Positions 24,793 through 31,937 are shown, numbered from the stretch's first letter. The stretch: 38,270 bases of DNA from JACMNW01 sp043721855 (GCA_043721855.1 JAYSPY010000122.1:1-38270); one strand, 5' to 3'. Made by a program: numbers and translations. The notes: generated by a model not told the origin, from the letters alone.

Positions 24793-26046
24793 ATGATGAT
24801 GACAATTCCCGGTGCGAACCTGCGGATCAACTCTGCGCGGTTGTGGGACAGCCTGATGCAAATGGCGCAAATTGGCCCCGGCATTGCGGGTGGCAACAAC
24901 CGCCAGACCCTGACCGATGCGGATGGTGAGGGGCGGCATTTGTTTGCGCGCTGGTGTGCGGATGCAGGCATGACCATGGGCGTTGACACCATGGGCAACA
25001 TGTTTGCCACACGGGCGGGCACCGAAGATCTGGCCCCGGTTTATATGGGCAGCCATTTGGATACTCAGCCGACGGGCGGCAAATATGACGGCGTGCTGGG
25101 CGTGCTCGGCGGGCTGGAGGTGATCCGGTCGATGAACGATGCGGGGATCAAGACGCGGCATCCGATTGTGGTGACCAACTGGACGAACGAGGAAGGCGCG
25201 CGATTTGCGCCTGCGATGTTGGCAAGCGGGGTTTTCGCGGGCATTCACACGCAGGATTATGCGTATGGGCGCGTCGATGGCGCGGGCTTGCGGTTTGGCG
25301 ATGAATTGGCGCGGATTGGCTGGATTGGCGATGAGGCTGTGGGTGCGCGGCGCATTCACGCGATGCTGGAACTCCACATCGAACAGGGGCCGATACTGGA
25401 GGCGGAAGGCCGCGCTATTGGCGTTGTAACCCACGGGCAGGGGCTTTGGTGGCTGGAAGTCACGCTGACCGGGGTGGACGCGCATACCGGGTCTACGCCA
25501 ATGGCGATGCGCTCGAACGCCGGTCTTGGCATGGCGCGGGTAGTGGAACGGGTGCATCAGATCGCCATGGCGCATCAGCCCGGCGCGGTGGGCACGGTAG
25601 GGCAGATGAATGTGTTCCCGAATTCGCGGAACGTGATCCCCGGGCGGGTGGTGTTCACGGTGGATATCCGGTCGCCGGATCAGGGGAAACTTGATGCGAT
25701 GAAGGCCGAGGTGATGCGGGCGGCCCATGCGGTGGCGAAGGAGTTGGGGTTGGGCTGCGAGATCGAGGAGGTCGGCCACTTCGACCCGGTGACGTTTGAC
25801 GCGGGCCTGGTGAAGATCGTCCGGCAATCTGCTGAAAAGCTGGGCTATTCCCACATGGATATCGTCAGCGGCGCCGGCCACGACGCCTGCTGGATCAACC
25901 GCGTCGCGCCCACGGTGATGGTGATGTGCCCCTGTGTGGGCGGGCTGTCGCACAATGAGGCGGAGGAGATTTCGAGCGATTGGGCGGCAGCGGGGACGGA
26001 CGTGCTGCTGCACGCGGTGCTTGAGGTTGCGGGGGTGGTGGGGTGA
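24793..26046 (+). CDS. beta-ureidopropionase (N-carbamoyl-beta-alanine amidohydrolase), Zn-dependent amidase family
   Basis: The 417-residue protein is an M20-type hydantoinase/carbamoylase. Metal-binding residues include H88 in MGSHLDTQPTGGKYDG, D99 in the same segment, and the NEEGARF pair. The dimerisation domain carries GQGLWWLEVTLTG, and the last His lies in SHNEAEE. It hydrolyses N-carbamoyl-beta-alanine to beta-alanine, CO2 and ammonia. That beta-alanine is the substrate of the transaminase at 21051, and the carbamoyl compound is the product of dihydropyrimidinase at 27787. Three adjacent ATG codons make the exact start uncertain by two residues. Its last 54 bases are duplicated downstream at 26603-26656, and weaker copies follow further on. 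Confidence 0.9.
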   Translation: MMMTIPGANLRINSARLWDSLMQMAQIGPGIAGGNNRQTLTDADGEGRHLFARWCADAGMTMGVDTMGNMFATRAGTEDLAPVYMGSHLDTQPTGGKYDGVLGVLGGLEVIRSMNDAGIKTRHPIVVTNWTNEEGARFAPAMLASGVFAGIHTQDYAYGRVDGAGLRFGDELARIGWIGDEAVGARRIHAMLELHIEQGPILEAEGRAIGVVTHGQGLWWLEVTLTGVDAHTGSTPMAMRSNAGLGMARVVERVHQIAMAHQPGAVGTVGQMNVFPNSRNVIPGRVVFTVDIRSPDQGKLDAMKAEVMRAAHAVAKELGLGCEIEEVGHFDPVTFDAGLVKIVRQSAEKLGYSHMDIVSGAGHDACWINRVAPTVMVMCPCVGGLSHNEAEEISSDWAAAGTDVLLHAVLEVAGVVG

Positions 26047-26060
26047 GGTGCTTAGGGCCA

Positions 26061-26138
26061 ATCGCCCCGGCGCAGGCCGGGGCCTCGATCAGATGGACGC
26101 GACTTATTAACCGAGGCCCCGGCCTACGCCGGGGCGAT
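26061..26138. repeat. 78-bp REP-like inverted-repeat element, copy 1
   Basis: Two 27-base arms (26061-26087 and 26112-26138) are inverted copies with one mismatch, around a 24-base spacer. Each arm is itself palindromic (CCCCGGC...GCCGGGG), as in REP/BIME elements. It lies 15 bases after the ureidopropionase stop and 40 bases before the GIY-YIG gene. A second element of exactly the same length and layout follows that gene. Confidence 0.92.
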
Positions 26139-26178
26139 AGTTCACTTTGCGTTAACCCTGATGTGCCAAATTGTTTAA

Positions 26179-26466
26179 ATGTTGCATTTTGTCTACATCA
26201 TGGCCTCACGTCCTTGCGGGGCGATCTACATCGGATCGACCGCCAACCTGCGCGCGCGGGTGGAACAGCATCGCTCCGGCTTGCCCGGCAGCCACACAGC
26301 CCGCTACAATATTCGCCAGTTGGTCTGGTTCGAGGAACATCCCGACCGTTTGTCAGCCTTCACCCGCGAGCGGCAGATGAAGGAGTGGCAGCGCAACTGG
26401 AAGGTTCGGTTGATTGTCGAGGTCAATCCCGAATGGCGGGATGTGACTGCGGATATTCCGTTTTAG
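26179..26466 (+). CDS. GIY-YIG nuclease domain protein (UPF0213-type, 95 residues)
   Basis: The protein is one GIY-YIG nuclease domain. Y6 in FVYIMAS stands for the first motif, Y17-I-G19 in AIYIGST for the second, and R25/R27, H31 and E64 in TRERQMKEW are the expected catalytic and metal-binding residues. All key positions are present, so it may be active. GIY-YIG enzymes nick or cut DNA; free-standing small ones of this type are common, and no role is agreed. Here the gene is bracketed by two direct 78-bp REP-like elements, and that block is in turn bracketed by 54-bp copies of the ureidopropionase 3' end. This looks like a mobile or recombination-promoting unit. No clear ribosome-binding site precedes the ATG. 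Confidence 0.88.
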   Translation: MLHFVYIMASRPCGAIYIGSTANLRARVEQHRSGLPGSHTARYNIRQLVWFEEHPDRLSAFTRERQMKEWQRNWKVRLIVEVNPEWRDVTADIPF

Positions 26467-26510
26467 CTGTCGGGCCGGCGCATTTAACAATCGCCCCGGC
26501 AAAGTTCACA

Positions 26511-26588
26511 ATCGCCCCGGCGCAGGCCGGGGCCTCGGTTGGAAGACCGCGATTGTTTGATCGAGGCCCCGGCCTGCGCCGGGGCGAT
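26511..26588. repeat. 78-bp REP-like inverted-repeat element, copy 2, with a partial arm ahead of it
   Basis: The 27-base arms (26511-26537 and 26562-26588) are perfect inverted copies around a 24-base spacer; the outer arm equals that of copy 1. The spacers of the two copies match at about half their positions (shared ACGCGA/CCGCGA core), so the whole 78-bp unit, not only the arms, is the repeat. A further 11-base arm start (ATCGCCCCGGC) lies at 26490-26500. Copy 2 is exactly 450 bases after copy 1, in the same orientation. Confidence 0.92.
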
Positions 26589-26602
26589 AGCAACAAGGCG
26601 GC

Positions 26603-26656
26603 GACGGATGTGCTGCTGCACGCGGTGCTTGAGGTGGCGGGGGTGGTGGGGTGAGG
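26603..26656 (+). repeat. 54-bp direct copy of the ureidopropionase 3' end
   Basis: This matches 25995-26048 at 52 of 54 bases, including the codons for DVLLHAVLEVAGVVG and the TGA. It lies after the GIY-YIG/REP block, which is therefore flanked by this repeat. It has no start of its own and is a recombination or insertion footprint, not a gene. Confidence 0.92.
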
Positions 26657-26671
26657 AGTTTAATGCGCCCC

Positions 26672-26725
26672 GGCGAAGTTGTATTGTTGCATGCAGTTTT
26701 TGAGATGGTGGGAGAGTTGGGATGA
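26672..26725 (+). repeat. second, diverged copy of the ureidopropionase C-terminus
   Basis: In frame this reads GEVVLLHAVFEMVGELG and stop, aligning without gaps to DVLLHAVLEVAGVVG at the true C-terminus, but with different, AT-richer codons. It probably came in from a homologous gene of a related strain together with the small gene that follows. Its TGA overlaps that gene's ATG (ATGA), as an operon junction would. Confidence 0.78.
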
Positions 26726-27108
26726 TTGGTTATCCACGCAGAGTTTCTATTTGGGTAGTAGGAGCCTATATCGCCGTTCTTGGCATCCTATTTATTAGCC
26801 AAGACGCCAAAGGAGTATTTATTGTTGGTAGCATAGCTGCTGCTTTGTTCGACATTCGTTTGTATGCCTTTATGTTTGTCGGTTTGGCTCTTAAGAACCG
26901 CTTAAATCCGCTTTTTCTAGCAATTCTGATCGCACTTTTGTTTACGGCATACCTGTTTTTGACTCTCCAAAAGATATGGGCTGAATTAAACATTGACCCG
27001 AATTTCTTTGGATACTGGTCGATCTATTTGGCATCGCTTTTCTTGCTATATTCACTCCTGAATGCCGCTGGTGTCCAGTTCGCACTACCAAAGAAGAAGA
27101 CATCATGA
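26722..27108 (+). CDS. unknown small integral membrane protein, AT-rich cargo gene
   Basis: I do not recognise a family. The 128-residue product has about four hydrophobic helices (roughly 8-27, 31-55, 62-84 and 94-116) and a basic C-terminus ending PKKKTS. Its codon use is clearly more AT-rich than the flanking catabolic genes, which suggests transfer from elsewhere. The ATG overlaps the stop of the diverged ureidopropionase-end copy, and its TGA overlaps the ATG of the dihydropyrimidinase-start copy, both as ATGA. It is therefore placed as if it were a normal operon member between those two genes in a donor genome. A transport helper or an immunity-type membrane protein are possible, with nothing to choose between them. 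Confidence 0.65.
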   Translation: MIGYPRRVSIWVVGAYIAVLGILFISQDAKGVFIVGSIAAALFDIRLYAFMFVGLALKNRLNPLFLAILIALLFTAYLFLTLQKIWAELNIDPNFFGYWSIYLASLFLLYSLLNAAGVQFALPKKKTS

Positions 27109-27233
27109 TCGTCATCTTAAAACACTACACCATTGTTTCAACGGACCTGACCTATGCCATCGATGTGCTAATAAAGGACGGGATGGATGTTTTGTCGCAC
27201 GAAGTAGCGGATGTGGCGGGGGTGGTGAGGTGA
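27105..27233 (+). pseudogene. 42-codon fusion of a dihydropyrimidinase start and a ureidopropionase end
   Basis: The first 27 codons (MIVILKHYTIV...DLTY...DVLI) match the true dihydropyrimidinase N-terminus (MTTIIKNGTIV...DLTY...DILI) at 14 of 27 residues without gaps. The last codons (MDVLSHEVADVAGVVR, stop) match the ureidopropionase C-terminus TDVLLHAVLEVAGVVG. The two parts are joined in frame. This is best read as the scar of recombination that stacked two alternative versions of the intergenic slot. The small product is unlikely to be an enzyme, but its start and stop codons keep translation coupled to the neighbouring genes. Confidence 0.8.
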
Positions 27234-27790
27234 TCTGGGGAGTTTTTGAGAATTGGGCGCAAGCGCTAGAAGTCTTCGGAGTTTGGTTCGCAGCAATAGC
27301 AACGCTTTTGGCTGTGTATGTTGCATTGCACATCGCCAATCGCTCCACTCGGCAGATTCTTAAAGTCACCGCTCGTCCGATGCTCGAGGTTTCAATGGGA
27401 GGTGGAGTTCCTAAGCCAATCTTTCATATTTCGGCGACAAATTTGGGAAACCGTCCAGCAACTATTACACACTTGGGCGCTCAGGCGTTTTTGAATTCGT
27501 CAAGTTTTATTGTCACAACAGGTATGCCCGGCAGTTCGCCGATACCTACAACACTAAATGATGGTGATACCGCACATTGGCGCTTCCCCGAGACGACTCC
27601 AAAAGATGAAAACTGGTATCGAGATTTTGCGTCGCACTTCAAGAAAGAAAGTCGATTTAAGCAATGGCTATCCGTCCGGACATTCCGATTTTTAGTGGTA
27701 ACGAGCCTCGGCAACACGTTCTTTTCTAAACCATCTGGTGAGTTTCGAAAGAAGGTGCTCGAACAAATGAACAAGGGAGATCCAGAATGA
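27230..27790 (+). CDS. unknown membrane-anchored protein, second AT-rich cargo gene
   Basis: No family is recognised. The 186-residue product has one hydrophobic N-terminal helix (VFGVWFAAIATLLAVYVALH). A soluble region of about 150 residues follows, rich in beta-type sequence (PIFHISATNLGNRPATITHLG resembles an immunoglobulin-like strand pair). It is AT-richer than its neighbours. I place the start at GTG 27230, which overlaps the TGA of the fusion scar (GTGA); the stop overlaps the dihydropyrimidinase ATG (ATGA). A longer upstream frame runs through the scar and is not supported. Similar N-anchored small proteins occur in defence or stress loci, but that is not evidence of function here. 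Confidence 0.65.
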   Translation: MIWGVFENWAQALEVFGVWFAAIATLLAVYVALHIANRSTRQILKVTARPMLEVSMGGGVPKPIFHISATNLGNRPATITHLGAQAFLNSSSFIVTTGMPGSSPIPTTLNDGDTAHWRFPETTPKDENWYRDFASHFKKESRFKQWLSVRTFRFLVVTSLGNTFFSKPSGEFRKKVLEQMNKGDPE

Positions 27791-29238
27791 CCACCATCAT
27801 CAAAAACGGCACCATCGTCACGGCGGACCTGACCTACCCCGCCGATATCCTGATCGACGGCGGAATAATCACCGCCATCGGGCCGAACCTGAAGGGCGAT
27901 ACCGTGCTCGACGCCTCAGGCTGTTATGTCATGCCCGGCGGCATTGATCCGCATACGCATCTGGAGATGCCGTTTATGGGCACCTATTCGGCGGATGATT
28001 TTGAGAGCGGCACGCGGGCGGCGCTGTCGGGGGGCACCACGATGGTGGTGGATTTCGTGCTGCCGGGGCAGGGGCAGGGGCTGATGGATGCCATGCAGAT
28101 GTGGCACAACAAATCGGGGCGGGCGACCTGTGATTATTCCTATCACATGGCGATCACCTGGTGGGGGGAGCAGGTTTTTAATGACATGAAAACCGTCACC
28201 GAGGCCGGGATCAATTCGTTCAAGCATTTCATGGCCTACAAAGGCGCGTTGATGGTGAATGATGATGAGATGTTTGCCAGCTTCTCGCGCTGTGCCGAAC
28301 TTGGGGCGCTGCCGTTAGTGCATGCCGAAAATGGCGATGTGGTGGCGGAGTTGCAGCGCAAGCTGATGGCGGCGGGCAATACCGGGCCGGAGGCGCATGC
28401 GTTCTCCAGGCCCCCGGAAGTGGAAGGCGAGGCCACCAACCGCGCCATCATGATTGCCGATATGGCGGGGGTGCCGGTGTATATCGTGCATACCAGTTGC
28501 GAGGAGGCGCATGAGGCGATCCGGCGGGCGCGGATGCTGGGGAAACGGGTGTATGGCGAGCCGCTGATCCAGCATCTGACGCTGGATGACAGCGAATACC
28601 GCAACCCCGATTGGGATCATGCCGCGCGGCGCGTGATGAGCCCGCCGTTCCGCGACAAGCGGCATCAGGATAGTTTGTGGGCTGGGTTGGCAGCAGGATC
28701 ATTGCAGGTGGTGGCCACCGATCACTGCGCCTTTACCACGGCGCAGAAGCGGTTTGGCGTGGGCGATTTCACCAAGATCCCGAATGGCACGGGGGGCCTT
28801 GAGGACCGGTTGCCGATGCTGTGGACGCATGGCGTTGCGACAGGGCGGATCACGATGAATGAATTTGTTGCCGTTACGTCAACAAACATCGCCAAAATCC
28901 TGAATTGTTATCCGAAGAAGGGGGCCATTCTGGTGGGGGCGGACGCGGATATCGTGGTTCTGGACCCGCACAAGACCAAGACCATCACCGCGAAGGCGCA
29001 GCAATCTGTGATTGATTACAACGTGTTCGAGGGCAAAGTGGTGACCGGGCTGCCTCGGTTTACGCTGACGCGCGGGCATGTGGCGATTGAGGATGGGGTG
29101 GTGAAGACGCAGGAAGGCCATGGGCAGTTCGTGGCAAGGCCACCGAATGGGGCGGTGAACCGGGCGCTGACCCAGTGGAAAGATTTGACCGCGCCAAGGC
29201 CGGTGGTGCGGACGGGTATTCCGGCGAGTGGGGTATAA
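27787..29238 (+). CDS. hydA: dihydropyrimidinase / D-hydantoinase
   Basis: The 483-residue cyclic amidohydrolase has the usual length and metal site: H56 and H58 in GGIDPHTHLE, the carboxylated-lysine candidate K152 in FKHFMAYKGAL, H179 in LVHAEN, a His in YIVHTSC and the Asp of ATDHCAF. It opens dihydrouracil or dihydrothymine to the N-carbamoyl beta-amino acid, which the ureidopropionase encoded upstream then hydrolyses. The start overlaps the stop of the preceding small gene (ATGA), and the stop overlaps the next ATG (TAATG). The region upstream has a second, diverged copy of its first 27 codons (27105-27185). Confidence 0.95.
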   Translation: MTTIIKNGTIVTADLTYPADILIDGGIITAIGPNLKGDTVLDASGCYVMPGGIDPHTHLEMPFMGTYSADDFESGTRAALSGGTTMVVDFVLPGQGQGLMDAMQMWHNKSGRATCDYSYHMAITWWGEQVFNDMKTVTEAGINSFKHFMAYKGALMVNDDEMFASFSRCAELGALPLVHAENGDVVAELQRKLMAAGNTGPEAHAFSRPPEVEGEATNRAIMIADMAGVPVYIVHTSCEEAHEAIRRARMLGKRVYGEPLIQHLTLDDSEYRNPDWDHAARRVMSPPFRDKRHQDSLWAGLAAGSLQVVATDHCAFTTAQKRFGVGDFTKIPNGTGGLEDRLPMLWTHGVATGRITMNEFVAVTSTNIAKILNCYPKKGAILVGADADIVVLDPHKTKTITAKAQQSVIDYNVFEGKVVTGLPRFTLTRGHVAIEDGVVKTQEGHGQFVARPPNGAVNRALTQWKDLTAPRPVVRTGIPASGV

Positions 29239-29723
29239 TGGCGAGGTCAGCAGGTGCGCCATTGGTCGATCGCCGGCTCCTCATCGGCATAATTGTTGTA
29301 CTGGGCGTACAGGGGCTGGTCTCGTTCATGGCTGGCGTGGTGAAGTTTGGTGCCGGGGGCACACCACAGGACTATTTCTTCATCGCCTTCTTCGGCATCC
29401 TGCTTTCAGTTCCATTCGTGATCGTTGCATTCGTAATCGGTTTGGGTCCGGGTGTCGCGATTTGGATTTCTGTGATGGCAGTCTGCAAATTCGCAGGTCT
29501 ATCCGAGCGGGGGTCCGCAATATTGTCTGCACCTATTGTTGCGATGGCAGTCTCGGTCATCTGTGTGTTTGGAATGTTCTACACAGCCAATCCGAAAGCG
29601 GAAATCAACAGAGAGCTTGTACTATCGGTAATTACTTTCTCTGGCCCTGCGATGGTTGCTGCAGCACTCTATGCGTATCTTGCCTGGCCAAAAGCTGCAA
29701 AACACAAGGAAACTTTCAGGTGA
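29238..29723 (+). CDS. unknown four-helix membrane protein, third cargo-like gene
   Basis: No family is recognised. The 161-residue product has about four to five hydrophobic segments (LLIGIIVVLGVQGLVSFMAG, then YFFIAFFGILLSVPFVIVAF, and two more) and a lysine-rich end. Its base composition is AT-richer than the dihydropyrimidinase and ATPase genes on either side. The ATG overlaps the dihydropyrimidinase stop (TAATG), and its TGA overlaps the GTG of the ABC ATPase (GTGA). It therefore fills the junction exactly, like the cargo genes at 26722 and 27230. No duplicated gene ends were found around it. A role in pyrimidine uptake cannot be excluded. Confidence 0.65.
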   Translation: MARSAGAPLVDRRLLIGIIVVLGVQGLVSFMAGVVKFGAGGTPQDYFFIAFFGILLSVPFVIVAFVIGLGPGVAIWISVMAVCKFAGLSERGSAILSAPIVAMAVSVICVFGMFYTANPKAEINRELVLSVITFSGPAMVAAALYAYLAWPKAAKHKETFR

Positions 29724-30517
29724 AGGATACGCTTAACGCAAACACCCCCGTCATCGAGGCCCGCGATCTGAACCTCGTGTTCCAGACCAATGACGGCCCG
29801 GTGCATGCGCTCAAAGACGTCAACCTGTCCATTAACCGGGGGGAGTTTGTTTCGTTTATCGGGCCAAGTGGCTGCGGCAAGACCACTTTCCTGCGGGCGA
29901 TTGCGGCGTTGGAAACGCCGACGGGCGGCACGTTGACGGTGAATGGAATGACGCCGGACAAGGCGCGGCAGGCCCGCGCCTATGGCTATGTGTTTCAGGC
30001 GGCGGGGCTTTATCCTTGGCGCACAATTGCCGGGAACATCAAGCTACCGCTTGAAATCATGGGGTTTTCGCGAGCTGAGCAGGAAAGCCGCGTGGCGCGG
30101 GTGCTGGACCTTGTGGAACTCGGCGGGTTCGGGCGCAAGTTTCCGTGGCAACTGTCCGGGGGCATGCAGCAGCGGGCCAGCATCGCCCGCGCGTTGGCGT
30201 TTGATGCGGATCTTTTGCTGATGGATGAGCCGTTCGGGGCGCTGGATGAAATTGTGCGCGACCATCTGAATGAGGAACTGTTGAAGCTGTGGGCGCGGAC
30301 CGGCAAGACGATTGGGTTTGTGACACATTCGATCCCGGAGGCGGTATATCTAAGCACGAAGATTGTGGTGATGTCACCGCGACCGGGGCGGATTACCGAT
30401 GTGATCGACAGCCCGTTGCCGAGGGAGCGGCCTTTGGGCATTCGCGATAGCCGGGCGTTTATTGAGATTGCACACCGCGTGCGTGAGTGCCTAAGGGCGG
30501 GGCATTCGGATGAGTAA
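29720..30517 (+). CDS. ABC importer ATPase, nitrate/taurine/thiamine-precursor type
   Basis: The 265-residue protein is a single ABC ATPase: Walker A GPSGCGKTT at 48-56, signature LSGGMQQRASIARA, Walker B LLLMDEPFGALDE and the switch His in VTHSIPEAVYL. It belongs to the SsuB/TauB/ThiZ-like group that pairs with NMT1/THI5-type binding proteins. With the two permeases and the binding protein encoded downstream it should import a pyrimidine-like compound for the adjoining degradation enzymes; the ligand is inferred from context only. The GTG start overlaps the previous stop (GTGA). A small membrane protein gene and an inverted-repeat element separate it from the permease genes. Confidence 0.9.
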   Translation: MKDTLNANTPVIEARDLNLVFQTNDGPVHALKDVNLSINRGEFVSFIGPSGCGKTTFLRAIAALETPTGGTLTVNGMTPDKARQARAYGYVFQAAGLYPWRTIAGNIKLPLEIMGFSRAEQESRVARVLDLVELGGFGRKFPWQLSGGMQQRASIARALAFDADLLLMDEPFGALDEIVRDHLNEELLKLWARTGKTIGFVTHSIPEAVYLSTKIVVMSPRPGRITDVIDSPLPRERPLGIRDSRAFIEIAHRVRECLRAGHSDE

Positions 30518-30577
30518 AATCGACGTCTTTTTTGCGTCTGCATCGCGTCTTGCTTTCGTCTACACGCGGTGGCGGCG

Positions 30578-30913
30578 ATGAGCGGGGTATCTTTCCTGTG
30601 GCTGGGGGCCGCGACGGCGGTGTTCGTGGCGGCGAATGCGGTGTTGAAGACCTATGCGGTCAAGGGCGGGGTTCCCGTTTTGATCGGGGCGCTGGCGCTG
30701 TTCTGTCTGGGCAACTGGCTGATGGTGCAGGTGATGCGGCTGAACGGGCTGGGGTTGGCGATTGCGCTGTCGGCGATCTTTCAGCTGGTGGCGATTACCG
30801 TGATGGCGATCTTTGTGTTTGGCGAGCGGCCCACCGGGTTGCAACTGGCGGGCATGGCGCTGGGCTGTGTGGCGGTGACGATGATTGCCTGGCCTGCGGT
30901 GGCAAAGGGATGA
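30578..30913 (+). CDS. small four-helix drug/metabolite transporter-like protein (EamA/SMR-like)
   Basis: The 112-residue product has four hydrophobic helices with the spacing of half-size DMT-superfamily transporters. It opens FLWLGAATAVFVAANAVLKT, contains ALSAIFQLVAITVMAIFVFGE, and has GERPTGLQLAGMALG, a loop typical of EamA/SMR proteins. It lies within an ABC operon between the ATPase and the first permease genes, where it is not a needed subunit, so a dimeric side transporter or export valve is possible. The start with ATGA after a short overlapping frame is preferred to a GTG three codons earlier. The substrate is unknown. Confidence 0.72.
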   Translation: MSGVSFLWLGAATAVFVAANAVLKTYAVKGGVPVLIGALALFCLGNWLMVQVMRLNGLGLAIALSAIFQLVAITVMAIFVFGERPTGLQLAGMALGCVAVTMIAWPAVAKG

Positions 30914-30945
30914 TGGGGTTGGCATTGGGTTTTATCTTGAAGCAC

Positions 30946-31061
30946 CCCCCCTCCCTGACCCTCCCCCACGCGGGGGGAGGGAAACCGCCTTGTCTTCAAA
31001 CGCTGCCTTCGCTGAACTGGTGCTTCCCTCCCCCCGCGTGGGGGAGGGTTAGGGTGGGGGG
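30946..31061. repeat. long inverted repeat (37-bp arms) inside the ABC operon
   Basis: The arms at 30946-30982 and 31025-31061 are inverted copies with two mismatches, separated by 42 bases. Each arm contains the partial palindrome CCCTCCCCC...GGGGGGAGGG. It has no coding content and lies between the small transporter gene and the first permease gene, ending ten bases before that ATG. It is a REP/MITE-like element that, when transcribed, would form a very stable hairpin over the permease ribosome-binding region. Confidence 0.9.
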
Positions 31062-31070
31062 GCAGTGGTG

Positions 31071-31937
31071 ATGAAAAATCTGGCCCCCGTCCTGACCGTG
31101 ATCGGTTTGATCCTGTGCCTGTGGTATGCGGGCGCGGTTTTGATGAACGCGCAGTGGGAGCGGGATCAGGCCGCTAGGGCCGGGGCGACGATCAGCTTTG
31201 CCGAGATTTTGCCGCTGACCATGTGGCAGGCCCGCCCGGTTTTACCAGCACCGCATCAGGTGGCGGCGGAGGTGTGGAAGGGCGTCGTGGGGCAAGCGGT
31301 AACCTCGAAGCGGAGTCTCGTTTACCACGGCTTTGTGACCTTGCAGGCGACGTTGCTGGGCTTTGCGCTTGGCATTGCGCTGGGCGTGGGGTTGGCGGTG
31401 GCGATCGTGCAGTCGCGGGCGATGGATATGTCGGTGATGCCCTGGGCGATCATCAGCCAAGCGGTGCCGATTGTGGCGTTGGCACCGATGATTGTGGTGC
31501 TGTCGAACGCGATGGGGATTGAGGCGCGGATTATCCCGAAGGGGGTGATCTCGGCTTACCTGTCGTTTTTTCCGGTGTTGGTTAGCATGGTGAAAGGCTT
31601 GCGCAGCCCGGAGTTGGCGCAGTTGGATTTGTTGCAGACTTATGGCGCGTCGGGGGGCCAGGCGTTCTGGAAGCTGCGGTTGCCCGCGTCGATGCCGTAC
31701 TTTTTCGCCAGCCTGAAAGTGGCGATTGCGGCGGCACTGGTTGGCGCGATTGTCGGGGAATTGCCAACGGGCGCGATTGAGGGTTTGGGCGCGCGGATGT
31801 TGATTGGCAGCCAGTTTGGCGAGCCGTTGATCATGTGGGCGGCGCTGATTGCGTCTGCCGTGTTGGCGGGGGCGTTGATCTTGATTGTGGGCTTTGTGCA
31901 GCGGCTGGCTGACGGGCGCATGGGGGCGCGCGAATGA
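31071..31937 (+). CDS. ABC importer permease 1 (BPD_transp_1, SsuC/ThiX-like)
   Basis: The 288-residue inner-membrane protein has about six helices. The ATPase-contact loop is LRSPELAQLDLLQTYGASGG followed by QAFWKLRLPASMPYFFASLK, the EAA-type motif of SsuC/TauC-like permeases. IISQAVPIVALAPMIV is the matching upstream helix. It forms the channel together with the second permease encoded next; two different permeases are used by some pyrimidine/thiamine-precursor systems. ATG is preferred to two upstream GTG codons. Its stop overlaps the next gene's start (ATGA). The ribosome-binding region lies within the right arm of the inverted repeat, so expression may depend on that structure. Confidence 0.9.
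   Translation: MKNLAPVLTVIGLILCLWYAGAVLMNAQWERDQAARAGATISFAEILPLTMWQARPVLPAPHQVAAEVWKGVVGQAVTSKRSLVYHGFVTLQATLLGFALGIALGVGLAVAIVQSRAMDMSVMPWAIISQAVPIVALAPMIVVLSNAMGIEARIIPKGVISAYLSFFPVLVSMVKGLRSPELAQLDLLQTYGASGGQAFWKLRLPASMPYFFASLKVAIAAALVGAIVGELPTGAIEGLGARMLIGSQFGEPLIMWAALIASAVLAGALILIVGFVQRLADGRMGARE

Noticed and set aside
26061..26588. Inverted repeats considered as rho-independent terminators
   Set aside because: They have no T-runs, are composite 78-bp units repeated with fixed length, and flank a gene symmetrically, so REP-like elements fit better.
26043..26654. A 203-codon frame running from the ureidopropionase end through the repeats and GIY-YIG gene
   Set aside because: It is in another frame from the GIY-YIG gene and is open only because the repeats lack stops. 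Its familiar C-terminus is the duplicated ureidopropionase end.
30510..30580. A 23-codon frame between the ABC ATPase and the small transporter gene, as a leader peptide
   Set aside because: It has no ribosome-binding site of its own, shows no codon run typical of attenuators, and has no family match.
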